This document shows positions 36,009-44,845 of a stretch of DNA of 64,000 bases, one piece after another. Every line of letters starts with the position of its first letter. The first letter of the stretch is position 1. The DNA lies in the NCBI GenBank assembly GCA_017999615.1, contig JAGNLM010000004.1, forward strand, positions 89,866 through 153,865. Direction: 5' to 3'. This DNA is from Gammaproteobacteria bacterium (GTDB taxonomy: Bacteria > Pseudomonadota > Gammaproteobacteria > JAABTG01). A program made the translations under genes and the position numbers. The notes beneath the pieces are model-generated. The model had not been told where the DNA came from, made no database searches, and saw nothing but the letters and a program-made list of their open reading frames with translations.

Positions 36009-36101
36009 GGGACAGACGCGACAGCGAATTCTTTGGTTTGAGATAGGCCCCAAGACGGTGCAAAGCCGGAAGACGGCGACAGAGGAACGAGGTCAATCAT
36101 C

Positions 36102-36755
36102 ATGAAGAAGCGTACATTAGTGACCATCGCCGCGTGCTTGTGCGCCGCCTCCACGCAAGCCTCGGTAGCGGCAGTGCTGGACTTCAACAACCTGGGTCTG
36201 GCGGGCGGCGGCCTGATTCCCCAAACGTATGGGGACGAGGCCGGTATTCTCGACGTAAGTTACCGCTCCCTCGCCGGAGTGGGCAATGCTCCAGAGCAGT
36301 CGGAGAGTCTTCGCTTCTGGTCGAGCAATCTCACCTATAGTGGCCTCGTCAATGTCGCCTATGCTGGAGCCGTGAACGCCGTAGGTGAGATTACGTTCAC
36401 GCCAGCGCCAGGCTACATGCTAACCCTGGACTCCTTAGAACTTGGGAGCTACGCAGGGACAGCGAGGAACTCGGTGGTCACTGTCTTTACGGGTGACTAC
36501 ACGCAAGTCCTGTTCTCGACGAACACCCTATCAATAGGCCCCACCGCCGTTACGGTGACACCAGGCGTCAGCAGCGTCGGCCCGATACATCTCCAATTCG
36601 GCCCCGAGGCTTACAACGTGGCAATCGACAACGTGCGCTATTTTGCTGAGGTCGCCCCGCCAGTCCATACGCCAATTCCAGCACCGGCGCTGCTTCTGGC
36701 CTCGTCCTTGCTAGGCATCGCAGGGCTCGCGAGGCGAAAGACTCGGGCAGAGTAG
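36102..36755 (+). CDS. PEP-CTERM sorting-domain surface protein
   Basis: 217 aa. Residues 1-24 are a Sec signal peptide (MKKRTLVTIAACLCAASTQA). The body is a beta-rich, Ser/Thr/Gly-rich domain without known catalytic motifs. The C-terminus has the sorting signal: TPIPAPALLLASSLLGIAGL followed by ARRK, a VPxPA-type variant of PEP-CTERM with a membrane helix and a basic tail, normally cut by an exosortase. No exosortase gene is in the window. GAGG-type ribosome site 9 bp before the ATG. Its base composition is visibly less G+C-rich than its neighbours. Confidence 0.9.
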   Translation: MKKRTLVTIAACLCAASTQASVAAVLDFNNLGLAGGGLIPQTYGDEAGILDVSYRSLAGVGNAPEQSESLRFWSSNLTYSGLVNVAYAGAVNAVGEITFTPAPGYMLTLDSLELGSYAGTARNSVVTVFTGDYTQVLFSTNTLSIGPTAVTVTPGVSSVGPIHLQFGPEAYNVAIDNVRYFAEVAPPVHTPIPAPALLLASSLLGIAGLARRKTRAE

Positions 36756-36773
36756 ACTTCTGGACAGAAGTTT
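36756..36773 (+). terminator. weak hairpin after the PEP-CTERM gene
   Basis: ACTTCT-GGAC-AGAAGT followed by TT begins directly after the TAG stop. Six base pairs and a short T run make it a modest terminator candidate. Confidence 0.4.
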
Positions 36774-36827
36774 GACCTGAAGGGACCGCACGGGGGGCTT
36801 TCGGTCTCGGTAGGTTTCGAGCGAATG

Positions 36828-36859
36828 AGCGCCGGCTGGGGAACGTGTCAGCCGGCGCT
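36828..36859 (-). terminator. strong 11-bp hairpin downstream of the NusG-like gene
   Basis: AGCGCCGGCTG (36828-36838) and CAGCCGGCGCT (36849-36859) pair perfectly around a 10-base loop. It lies about 80 bp past the stop of the minus-strand NusG-like gene and also downstream of the plus-strand PEP-CTERM gene, so it could serve either. No T run follows on either strand. Confidence 0.45.
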
Positions 36860-36939
36860 GCGTGTTCCAGGCGGGGCGGACAGGAACCGCAAAGCCACGA
36901 GTGCCCGTGCGCTCGAGCGCCTCCACTCCTATCCTCCCC

Positions 36940-37440
36940 TCACCCCGCCGCCTCGATCTGCCCCACCGGCATCTGCACCCGCGTGGCCTGGCCGACGACG
37001 TCGAGCAGCACCACCACCCGCTCCTTGCTGGAGCGGGCCTGGAAGATCCCCTCGTAGCCCGCCATCGGGCCTTCGGCGATCCGCACCCGGTCACCGGGCT
37101 TGAAGTCGGGGGTCTCGAACTGCTGGATGCCGCTCTCGTCGTCGCGCGACCGGAGCGCCTGGAGCAGCCGGTCCGGCACCTGGGCCGGGAGGTCCCCGAA
37201 CCGCACCAGGCCGGAGACCCCGAGGGTCGAGCGGATCGGCCCCCAGTTGTCGGTCTGGTCGCTCAGGTGGATGAAGAGATAGCGCGGGAACATCGGCTCC
37301 ACCAGGCTGACGTACTGGCCCTGGCGGCGCCGACGGGTACGGATGAGCGGCAGGTAGGTCTCGTACCCCTGCCGCTTCAGGTTCTCGACCGCGACGCCTT
37401 CCTGGCGCGGCTTGCTGTAGAGGAGGTACCAGGCGAGCAC
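36940..37440 (-). CDS. NusG-family antitermination factor (RfaH-like)
   Basis: 166 aa. N-terminal NGN domain WYLLYSKPRQEGVAVENLKR and FPRYLFIHL, then a KOW domain DFKPGDRVRIAEGPMAGYEG. It has the length and layout of specialised NusG paralogues that help RNA polymerase through long polysaccharide operons. GTG start at 37440 with an AAGGA site 4 bp before. Location next to glycan and nucleotide-sugar genes supports that role; its target operon is an inference. Confidence 0.88.
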   Translation of the reverse strand: MLAWYLLYSKPRQEGVAVENLKRQGYETYLPLIRTRRRRQGQYVSLVEPMFPRYLFIHLSDQTDNWGPIRSTLGVSGLVRFGDLPAQVPDRLLQALRSRDDESGIQQFETPDFKPGDRVRIAEGPMAGYEGIFQARSSKERVVVLLDVVGQATRVQMPVGQIEAAG

Positions 37441-37625
37441 GTTGTCCTTGGGCGGGTCACGCCGTCCTTTCGGGGTAAGCCTGCCGGTGCGGGGGAGCCT
37501 GCAGCCCGGGCTCCCCGGGGCACGCTACCGCCCTCCGTTCCCCGGCTTGGCGACTGGCCGGGGAGTATACGGGAACGGGGGAATTGCCCCTACATGACGT
37601 GGAGCATCAAGGACATGCGCGGAAA

Positions 37626-37643
37626 CCGCCCCGCGGGGGGCGG
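37626..37643 (-). terminator. hairpin after the UDP-glucose dehydrogenase gene
   Basis: On the minus strand CCGCCCC and GGGGCGG form a 7-bp stem with a 4-base loop, followed by TTTCC. It lies 45 bp past the ugd stop. Modest intrinsic terminator candidate. Confidence 0.45.
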
Positions 37644-37687
37644 CTCACAGCCGGGGGGCAAAGAAGGGGCCTGCGGGCGCCAGGGGC

Positions 37688-39004
37688 TCAGCCCCGCTCC
37701 GGCCTCCCCACCGAGTCGTAGCGGAAGCCCGCCTCCCGCATCCGGCGCGGCTCGTAGACGTTGCGCAGGTCGACGAAGACGTCGCCCCGCATCAGGGCCT
37801 TGACCCGCGCCAGGTCGAGGCCGCGGTAGGCGTTCCACTCGGTGAGCAGGACCACGGCGTCGGCTCCGGTCATGGTCTCGTAAATATCGGCGCAGTACTC
37901 GATCCCGGGCGGCAGGACCCTCTTCGCCTCCTCCACCCCCTGGGGGTCGTGGGCGCGCACGACGGCCCCCTTCTCCAGCAGGGTCGGCAGGATGGCGAGC
38001 GCCGGAGCGTCGCGCATGTCGTCGGTCTCGGGCTTGAAGGTCAGCCCCAGGACGGCGATGGTCTTGCCCGCCTCGTTGCCGCCGAGGGCCGCGCGGATCT
38101 TCTTCAGCATCCGCGCCTTCTGGGCGGCGTTGACCTCGACCACGGCCTCCACGATGCGGCTGGAGACCCCGTGCTCCTGGGCGATCCGCACCAGGGCGAG
38201 GGTGTCCTTGGGGAAGCAGGAGCCGCCGTAGCCCGGGCCTGGGTGCAGGAACTTACGCCCGATGCGCCCGTCGAGCCCCATCCCGCGGGCGACCGCGTGG
38301 ACGTCGGCGCCCACCGCCTCGCACAGGGTCGAGATCTCGTTGATGAAGCTGATCTTGGTGGCGAGGAAGGCGTTCGACGCGTACTTGATGAGCTCGGCGC
38401 TCTCGAGGCCGGTCGCCAGGATCGGGGTCTCGATCAGGTTCAGCGGGCGGTAGAGCTCGCGCAGCAGGGCCTCGGCCCGGGGGCTCTCGACCCCGATGAC
38501 GACGCGGTCGGGGCGCATGAAGTCGCCGATGGCCGCGCCCTCGCGCAGGAATTCCGGGTTGGAGGCCACGTCGAAGTCGGCGTCCGGGCGCTCCTCGCGG
38601 ATGATCCGGGCGACCTGGCGGGCGGTCCCGACCGGCACCGTGGACTTGTCGACGATGACCGTGTAGCCCTGCAGGTGCTTCGCCACGTCGCGGGCCGCGG
38701 CGTAGACGTAGGAGAGGTCGGCGTGGCCGTCGCCCCGGCGGGTGGGGGTGCCGACCGCGACGAACACCAGGTCCGCCTCGCCGACCGCGGGCGAGAGCTC
38801 GGTGGTGAAGCGCAGCCGGCCCGCCGTCACGTTGCGGGCCATCAGGGCGTCCAGGCCCGGCTCGTAGATGGGCACCTCGCCCCGCTGCAGACGCTCGATC
38901 TTGCCCGCGTCCACGTCGACGCAGGTGACGTCCGCCCCGAATTCGGCGAAGCAGGCCCCGGAGACGAGACCGACGTAGCCCGAGCCAATCATCACGACGT
39001 TCAT
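37688..39004 (-). CDS. ugd: UDP-glucose 6-dehydrogenase
   Basis: Oxidises UDP-glucose to UDP-glucuronate with two NAD+. 438 aa. N-terminal Rossmann motif MIGSGYVGLVSGACFAEFG, DKSTVPVGT, NPEFLREG, the active-site segment GPGYGGSCFPKDT with the catalytic Cys, and FKPETDDMRDAPAL are all present. It is the first step from GalU's product toward uronic acids; the 4-epimerase for its product is two genes upstream. ATG at 39004, 16 bp after the stop of the next dehydrogenase gene. Confidence 0.94.
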   Translation of the reverse strand: MNVVMIGSGYVGLVSGACFAEFGADVTCVDVDAGKIERLQRGEVPIYEPGLDALMARNVTAGRLRFTTELSPAVGEADLVFVAVGTPTRRGDGHADLSYVYAAARDVAKHLQGYTVIVDKSTVPVGTARQVARIIREERPDADFDVASNPEFLREGAAIGDFMRPDRVVIGVESPRAEALLRELYRPLNLIETPILATGLESAELIKYASNAFLATKISFINEISTLCEAVGADVHAVARGMGLDGRIGRKFLHPGPGYGGSCFPKDTLALVRIAQEHGVSSRIVEAVVEVNAAQKARMLKKIRAALGGNEAGKTIAVLGLTFKPETDDMRDAPALAILPTLLEKGAVVRAHDPQGVEEAKRVLPPGIEYCADIYETMTGADAVVLLTEWNAYRGLDLARVKALMRGDVFVDLRNVYEPRRMREAGFRYDSVGRPERG

Positions 39005-39020
39005 GGGGGGTCCTTTTCGC

Positions 39021-40307
39021 CTACAGCCGCCAGAGCGCCACGCCGTCCGGGATCCGGTCGCGGGGCAGCACCCCCTTCACGTCGGCCACCACCCCCTTGC
39101 CGCCGTCCAGGAGCGAGGTGATGAGCCCCCACCCCTCCCGCAGATACGGCTGATGGGCGACGGCGAGGACCACCGCGTGGGCGGGCGCGAGTTGCTCGCG
39201 CGGCACCAGGTGCACACCGTACTCCTCGTGGGCCTCGGCCGCGTTCGCCATCGGATCGTGGACCTGGACCAGCACACCGTAATCCTGGAGCTCCTTCACG
39301 ATGTCGATGACGCGCGTGTTGCGGAGGTCCGGCACGTCCTCCTTGAAGGTGAGCCCGAGGATGGTGACCCGGCTGCCGCGCACGTGGCTGCCCGTCTGGA
39401 TCAGGCGCTTCACGACCTGGCCCGCCACGTAGGCCCCCATGCCGTCGTTGATCCGCCGCCCCGACAGGATGACCTGGGGGATGTAGCCGAGGACCGAGGC
39501 CTTGTGGGTGAGGTAGTAGGGGTCCACGCCGATGCAGTGCCCGCCCACGAGTCCCGGGCGGAAGGGCAGGAAGTTCCACTTGGTGCCGGCGGCGGCCAGC
39601 ACGTCCAGGGTGTCGATGCCCATCCTGTCGAAGATGAGCGCGAGCTCGTTCATCAGCGCGATGTTCAGGTCGCGCTGGGTGTTCTCGATGACCTTCGCGG
39701 CCTCGGCCACCTTGATGGTGGAGGCCCGGTGCACCCCCGCCTGCACCACCGAGGCGTAGACCTCGGCCACGATGTCGAGCGTGCGCGCGTCCTGGCCGGA
39801 GACGACCTTGGTGATGGTGGTGAAGCGGTGGACGTGGTCGCCGGGGTTGATGCGCTCGGGCGAGAAGCCGACGGTGAAGTCCTTGCCCGCCTTCAGCCCC
39901 GAGAACTTCTCCAGCACCGGGACGCAGTCCTCCTCGGTCGCACCCGGGTAGACGGTCGACTCGTAGACCACGATGTCACCGGCCTTGAGCTGCGAGCCCA
40001 CGGTCTCCGAGGCCTTGATGACGGGGGTCAGGTCGGGGCGCTTCGCCTCGTCGACGGGCGTGGGCACCGCCACGATGTGGAAGTCCGCCGCCTTCAGGTC
40101 CTTGGGGTCGGTGGTGAAGAGGATGTCGGCCTGGGCGAGGTCGGCGTCCTGGACCTCGAGCGTGCTGTCGTGGCCGGCCTTGAGGGCCGCGACCCGCGCC
40201 GCGTTGATGTCGAAGCCGACCACCCGCGCCAGCTTGCCGAACGCCACCGCGACGGGCAGGCCGACGTAGCCGAGCCCGACGACCGAGACCTTCCTGTTGT
40301 GTGCCAT
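39021..40307 (-). CDS. tviB: UDP-N-acetyl-hexosamine 6-dehydrogenase (TviB/WbpO type)
   Basis: 428-aa nucleotide-sugar dehydrogenase of the TviB/WbpO branch: VVGLGYVGLPVAVAFGK, VYESTVYPGATEEDCVPVLE, the GFSPERINPGD segment, and FRPGLVGGHCIGVDPYYLTH with the catalytic Cys. These enzymes make UDP-GlcNAcA or UDP-GalNAcA, the uronates that AsnB-type enzymes amidate in other O-antigens. The start codon immediately follows, without a spacer, the stop of the 4-epimerase on its minus-strand order (40307/40308). Confidence 0.9.
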   Translation of the reverse strand: MAHNRKVSVVGLGYVGLPVAVAFGKLARVVGFDINAARVAALKAGHDSTLEVQDADLAQADILFTTDPKDLKAADFHIVAVPTPVDEAKRPDLTPVIKASETVGSQLKAGDIVVYESTVYPGATEEDCVPVLEKFSGLKAGKDFTVGFSPERINPGDHVHRFTTITKVVSGQDARTLDIVAEVYASVVQAGVHRASTIKVAEAAKVIENTQRDLNIALMNELALIFDRMGIDTLDVLAAAGTKWNFLPFRPGLVGGHCIGVDPYYLTHKASVLGYIPQVILSGRRINDGMGAYVAGQVVKRLIQTGSHVRGSRVTILGLTFKEDVPDLRNTRVIDIVKELQDYGVLVQVHDPMANAAEAHEEYGVHLVPREQLAPAHAVVLAVAHQPYLREGWGLITSLLDGGKGVVADVKGVLPRDRIPDGVALWRL

Positions 40308-41318
40308 CTAACGGACCCCGTAGTAGTCGAGATACCAGTCCACGAACCGCTGCACGCCCACCTCGATCGGCGTGCTCGGGCGGTAGTCGAAGTCCCGCAC
40401 CAGGTCGTCGACGTTCGCGAAGGTGTCGGGCACGTCGCCCGGCTGCAGCGGGAGAAGGTTGCGCTCGGCCTTCTTGCCGAGACAGTCCTCGAGCACCTCG
40501 ATGTAGCGGCGGAGCTCGACGGTGTTGTTGTTGCCGATGTTGTAGAGCCGGTACGGCGCGTAGCTCGTCGCCGAGTCGGGCCGGTCGCCGGACCAGTCCG
40601 GGTTGGCCTCGGCCGGGCGGTCGAGCACCCGGATCACGCCCTCGACGATGTCGTCCACGTAGGTGAAGTCGCGCCGGTGGTTGCCGTAGTTGAAGACGTC
40701 GATCGGCTTGCCCGCCAGGATGTTCCGGGTGAACAGGAAGAGCGCCATGTCCGGGCGGCCCCAGGGTCCGTACACGGTGAAGAACCGCAGGCCCGTCGTG
40801 GGCAGCCCGTAGAGGTGGCTGTAGGTGTGGGCCATCAGCTCGTTCGCCTTCTTGGTCGCGGCGTAGAGCGAGACCGGGTGGTCGACGTTGTCGTGGACCG
40901 AGAACGGCAGGTTGGTGTTGGCCCCGTAGACCGAGCTCGAGGAGGCGTAGACGAGGTGGTCCACCTCGTGGTGGCGGCAGCCCTCGAGGATGTTGGTGAA
41001 CCCGACCAGGTTGGTCTCCACGTAGGCGTAGGGGTTCACCAGCGAGTAGCGCACCCCCGCCTGGGCCGCGAGGTTCACCACCCGCTGGGGCTTCTCGCGA
41101 TCGAAGAGCTCCCCGATGCCGGCGCGGTCGGCGATGTCGAGCCGCACGTCGGTGAAGTTCGGGTAGGGGGTGAGCTGCGCCAGGCGCGCGTGTTTGAGCG
41201 CCGGGTCGTAGTAGTCGTTCAGGTTGTCGACCCCGACCACCTCGTCACCCCGATCCAGGAGGCGGCGGCTCAGCGCAGCGCCGATGAACCCGGCCGAGCC
41301 GGTGACGAGGACCTTCAT
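40308..41318 (-). CDS. UDP-glucuronate 4-epimerase-like SDR
   Basis: 336 aa. Rossmann motif [35 protein letters not shown] (typical of UDP-GlcA/GalA 4-epimerases), [12 protein letters not shown], and the [12 protein letters not shown] active site with Tyr-x3-Lys. It would interconvert UDP-GlcA and UDP-GalA or their HexNAcA analogues. Start set at ATG 41318; the frame continues to 41402 without a better start. Operon order on the minus strand: epimerase, HexNAc dehydrogenase, Glc dehydrogenase. Confidence 0.9.
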   Translation of the reverse strand: MKVLVTGSAGFIGAALSRRLLDRGDEVVGVDNLNDYYDPALKHARLAQLTPYPNFTDVRLDIADRAGIGELFDREKPQRVVNLAAQAGVRYSLVNPYAYVETNLVGFTNILEGCRHHEVDHLVYASSSSVYGANTNLPFSVHDNVDHPVSLYAATKKANELMAHTYSHLYGLPTTGLRFFTVYGPWGRPDMALFLFTRNILAGKPIDVFNYGNHRRDFTYVDDIVEGVIRVLDRPAEANPDWSGDRPDSATSYAPYRLYNIGNNNTVELRRYIEVLEDCLGKKAERNLLPLQPGDVPDTFANVDDLVRDFDYRPSTPIEVGVQRFVDWYLDYYGVR

Positions 41319-41456
41319 GGCAGGGAGACCTCCCGATGGCGGCAAGCGAGCTGTGTAGCGGCGGCGCGCCCGCGGCCCTGAAGAGGTGGCCGCGGCGCCC
41401 ACGCAGTATAGCGTCCCGCGCCGCTCCGGCTTTGGCGAGCGGGCCCGGCGGAGGGC

Positions 41457-42299
41457 TCAGCCCTGGAGCCGGCGCTGGTAGTTGGGGATCAGGTGCGCCG
41501 CGATCCGCTGGTGCAGCATGCCCCAGACCTCGTCCACGAGGCTCGCGGTGAGCAGGCCCTCGACCGCCGTGCGCCCCACCTTCCCGAGGGCGTCCGCGAA
41601 CGCCTGGGGGCTCGGCCCCTGGAGGCGCACCTCGTTCGTGCAGTGGCGATAGGTGTTGGCGACGAGGCTCACCGTCGGCAGCAGCGGGACGGGGTCCTCC
41701 ACGTCCACGTAGCGGAAGACCCGGTTCGGGAACTCCCGGGCGAAGGCCGCGGCGGCGGCGGCGTTGCCCACCATCGGGGCGCCGAAGGTCACCACCTCGT
41801 GCACCGGCAGGAACTGGCGCTGGAAGCGCCAGGCCGCCAGCAGGGCGATGGCCCCGCCGAGGCTGTGGCCGGTGACCCAGAGCGGGCGCTCCTTCGCCTC
41901 CAGCGCCTCGCGGACGGCGGCGCTGAGGGGCTCCCAGATCTCGGCCAGCGCCTCCATGAACCCGCGGTGGAAGCGCGCGCCGACCCCGGCGGCCGCGAAG
42001 TCCGTGCCGATCCGCCCCTCGGGGATGACCAGCAGGTTGTTGGCGTTGGTGAGCAGCCAGTCCTTGAAGCCGTCGAGGCTCGTGGGTGCCTGGGAGCCGC
42101 GGAAGGCCACCACCACCGACTGCTCGTCGGTCGCCAGATAGGCCTGGGTGTTGTCGACGCTGATGAGCCGCGCGGTCATGCCGAGCTCGGCCTGGAAGGC
42201 GGCCGCCCCCTCCACCTCGGGGAGGTAGGCGAACTGGCAGGCCTTGGCCAGCAGCCGCACGTTGGGCAGGTGTCCGGGGATCGAGCTGTCGAGGGGCAT
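41457..42299 (-). CDS. class 3 lipase family protein
   Basis: 280-aa alpha/beta hydrolase. VVVAFRGSQ is the oxyanion-hole strand, WVTGHSLGGAIALLAA holds nucleophile Ser146, FGAPMVGN and YVDVEDPVPLLP carry the likely catalytic Asp and its surroundings. No signal peptide is visible, so a cytoplasmic or periplasm-independent role is possible. Not part of the sugar genes by content. Substrate unknown. Confidence 0.87.
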   Translation of the reverse strand: MPLDSSIPGHLPNVRLLAKACQFAYLPEVEGAAAFQAELGMTARLISVDNTQAYLATDEQSVVVAFRGSQAPTSLDGFKDWLLTNANNLLVIPEGRIGTDFAAAGVGARFHRGFMEALAEIWEPLSAAVREALEAKERPLWVTGHSLGGAIALLAAWRFQRQFLPVHEVVTFGAPMVGNAAAAAAFAREFPNRVFRYVDVEDPVPLLPTVSLVANTYRHCTNEVRLQGPSPQAFADALGKVGRTAVEGLLTASLVDEVWGMLHQRIAAHLIPNYQRRLQG

Positions 42300-42351
42300 G
42301 GCTTGTCAGTCCTCCTGTGCTCCGCGAGTCAACCAGTGCCGGGGAGGCCGC

Positions 42352-43011
42352 TCAGCGCAATGCGCGGCGTCCGGTCCGGGCGCCCTTCCAGGCCGCGATC
42401 GCCTCCCGGGTCACGCCGGTCCCGCGCAGGTCGAGTTCGACGAGGCCCGGGTGGGGCTCCAGGTGCTGCCGGAAGCCCGCGTCGCTCACCCGGGTGTTGG
42501 CGAGCCGCAGGCGCTCGAGCCCGGGGAGCGAGGCCAGCACCGCGAGCCCCGCGTCCGTGACCTGCGTGTCGTTGAGGTCCAACTCCCGGAGCCGGTCGAG
42601 ACCCTGGAGCTCGCGCAGGGTCTCGTCGGTCACGTCGGCATTCGCCATCTGCAGGACGACCACGTCCCGGCGCTCCCGGAGGATGGCGTAGTCCTTGCGG
42701 TCCCAGCCCGTGAGGGTGAGGTGGCGCTCACCGTCCACCCGCGCGTCGCGGGGCCCGAGGTCGACGGGCAGCAGGCGGTTCACGACCGGCGGACCCGCCG
42801 CGGCCAGGAGGCCCACGAGGCCGAGGACGAGCGGCACCCGGGAGACGGCGTAGTGCCCGACGGCGAAGAGCAGCCCCGCCGGCGGGAACAGGAGGACGGC
42901 CACGCCCCAGGCGGCGCGCTGCCTCCAGGCCACCACCACCATCCAGAGCCAGCCGACCACGAGGAGGGCCAGCCCGATGAGCGTCACGTAGAACAGGTAG
43001 TCTTCTTTCAT
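42352..43011 (-). CDS. membrane protein with leucine-rich repeats
   Basis: 219 aa. Three membrane helices in the first about 80 residues, then about four LRR units (LRELQGLDRLRELDLNDTQV, LAVLASLPGLERLRLANTRV, and so on). This is the layout of small hypothetical LRR membrane proteins; a protein-binding role is likely but no partner is evident. Follows the lipase gene on the same strand with a gap of 52 bp. Confidence 0.7.
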   Translation of the reverse strand: MKEDYLFYVTLIGLALLVVGWLWMVVVAWRQRAAWGVAVLLFPPAGLLFAVGHYAVSRVPLVLGLVGLLAAAGPPVVNRLLPVDLGPRDARVDGERHLTLTGWDRKDYAILRERRDVVVLQMANADVTDETLRELQGLDRLRELDLNDTQVTDAGLAVLASLPGLERLRLANTRVSDAGFRQHLEPHPGLVELDLRGTGVTREAIAAWKGARTGRRALR

Positions 43012-43054
43012 CGCCGGCCAGAGCCTCGGTGCGGTGCGGGCCCGACGCCCCCCC

Positions 43055-44359
43055 TCACTTGACCATGTCCGAGAGGACCATCACGGTCCAGTAGGGGAAG
43101 ACCATCAGGATGACGATGGAGAGCAGATACGCCGGAATATAGTAGAAGGCGCTCCGGAATACGGTCTTCAGGGGGATCCCGGACATCCCCGACACCACGT
43201 AACAGCAGATGCCCACCGGGGGCATGATGGAGCCCATGGTGGTGACGAGCGTGATGACCTGTCCGAACCAGATGGGGTCGTAGCCGAGCTGGATCGCGAG
43301 CGGATAGAAGATCGGCAGCGACACCAGCAGGAACGCCAGCGCGTCCATGATGCAGCCGCCGAGGATGTAGAAGCCGAGGATGACCCAGAGCACCACCCAG
43401 GAGGGCAGCTCGAGGGTGCTGATCCACTCGGCGATGCCCGAGGGCAGCCCCGTGACGGTGAGGAACTTGGCGAAGATGAGCGCGCCCGCGACGATCATGA
43501 AGACCATGCAGGAGATGCGCAGGGTGGCCAGGATCGCCCCCTGGAGCTTCTTCCAGGAGAGCTTGCCCCGCAGGGTGCTGATGACGATGGCGAGGAAGCT
43601 CGCCACCGCCGCGGCCTCGGTGGCGGTCACCAGCCCGGTGAAGAGCGCGTACATGATGACCCCGAAGAGGACGAGGATGTCCAGCGCCTCCGGCAGGGCC
43701 CGGAAGCGCTCGCGCCAGGTGCTCCTCGGCCCGGCGGGGCCCCAGTCGGGGTGACGCCAGGTGATGAAGACCACCGTGGCGAGGATGAGCAGGGTCAGGA
43801 TGACGCTCGGGATGATGTTGCCGAAGAAGAGCTTGCCGATCGGCTGACCGGTGTAGAGCCCGTAGACCACCAGCACGATGCTGGGCGGGATCAGCACCCC
43901 GAGGGTCGCGCCGGCCGCCACCGACCCCGCCTTCAGCAGCGGGTGGTACTGGTACTCGCGCATCGCGGGGATCGCCACCGCGCTCATGGTGGCCGCGGTC
44001 GCGGTGTTGGAGCCGCTGATGGCCGAGAAGGCCGCCGAGGCCAGGATCGTGGTCATGGCGAGACCGCCCCGCCGGTGCCCGAACCAGCGGTAGGTCGCGT
44101 GATAGAGGCCGTCGTTGTAGCCGGCGTAGTGGACGATCTCCCCCACCAGGATGAAGAGCGGGATGACCGTGAGCCCGTAGTTGGAGAAGCTGCCCCAGAT
44201 CTCGCTCCCCAGCATCGTGAACGCCGCCTCGGGCGAGGTGGCCAGGGCGAAGCCGACGAAGCCCACCAGCAGCATCACGAAGGCGGCCGGGATGCGCAGG
44301 AAAAAGAGCATCAGGAGCATCACGGCGATGCCCGTGAGGCCGAGCATCGGGCCGCTCAT
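43055..44359 (-). CDS. dctM: TRAP transporter large permease (operon 1)
   Basis: 434-aa DctM-type membrane subunit with about 12 hydrophobic spans and family segments AAAFSAISGSNTATAATMSA, GATLGVLIPPSIVLVVYG and GSIMPPVGICCYVVSG. It moves an organic acid with Na+ or H+ together with the small permease and the binding protein encoded next. Overlaps the small-permease stop by 4 bp. Confidence 0.93.
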   Translation of the reverse strand: MSGPMLGLTGIAVMLLMLFFLRIPAAFVMLLVGFVGFALATSPEAAFTMLGSEIWGSFSNYGLTVIPLFILVGEIVHYAGYNDGLYHATYRWFGHRRGGLAMTTILASAAFSAISGSNTATAATMSAVAIPAMREYQYHPLLKAGSVAAGATLGVLIPPSIVLVVYGLYTGQPIGKLFFGNIIPSVILTLLILATVVFITWRHPDWGPAGPRSTWRERFRALPEALDILVLFGVIMYALFTGLVTATEAAAVASFLAIVISTLRGKLSWKKLQGAILATLRISCMVFMIVAGALIFAKFLTVTGLPSGIAEWISTLELPSWVVLWVILGFYILGGCIMDALAFLLVSLPIFYPLAIQLGYDPIWFGQVITLVTTMGSIMPPVGICCYVVSGMSGIPLKTVFRSAFYYIPAYLLSIVILMVFPYWTVMVLSDMVK

Positions 44360-44838
44360 TCCACGGGCTCCCCGGTCCGGCGGAACGCCTGGAACATCTG
44401 GAGGACGAGCACGAGCGTCAGCAGGCCGAACCCGACCGCGACGCCGTAGATGAAGGGATGGAAGGCGAGTTGCAGGGTCTCGGACTTCTCGCCCGCGAGC
44501 CGGACGTTCTCGCCCCAGAGGAAGAGCTGCCAGGTCAGGATGCCGAACAGCAGGGCGGCGAGCAGATCGCTCACGGCCGCCAGCACCCGCTTCAACGGCG
44601 CCGGGAAGCGCTCGGTGAGGATGTCCACCATGATGTGGTCACGGCGCAGCTGTGTGAATGGCAGGGCGCAGGCGGTCACGAGCGCCCCGAGGAAGGAGAC
44701 GATCTCGTAGGTCCCGGCGAAGGGGATCTGGAGCACGCGCGAGGCGACGTTGGCGGTGGCCAGCAGCACCAGCAGCACCAGCGCCACGCCGCCCACGACC
44801 AGGAGCAGGCGCGAGAGAAAGTTGACGAAGCGTTCCAC
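44356..44838 (-). CDS. dctQ: TRAP transporter small permease (operon 1)
   Basis: 160-aa DctQ-type protein with four membrane helices and the conserved TYEIVSFLGALVTACALPFT stretch with RRDHIMVDIL after it. GTG start at 44838, 7 bp from the stop of the binding-protein gene; coupled to the large permease by ATGA. Confidence 0.9.
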   Translation of the reverse strand: MERFVNFLSRLLLVVGGVALVLLVLLATANVASRVLQIPFAGTYEIVSFLGALVTACALPFTQLRRDHIMVDILTERFPAPLKRVLAAVSDLLAALLFGILTWQLFLWGENVRLAGEKSETLQLAFHPFIYGVAVGFGLLTLVLVLQMFQAFRRTGEPVE

Positions 44839-44845
44839 TCCCGGG

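Noticed and set aside
36018..36101. c-di-GMP-I (GEMM) riboswitch before the PEP-CTERM gene
   Set aside because: Only a GCAAAGCC-like segment matches; the paired AAACC-containing half and the second helix are not found. Kept only as a structured leader.
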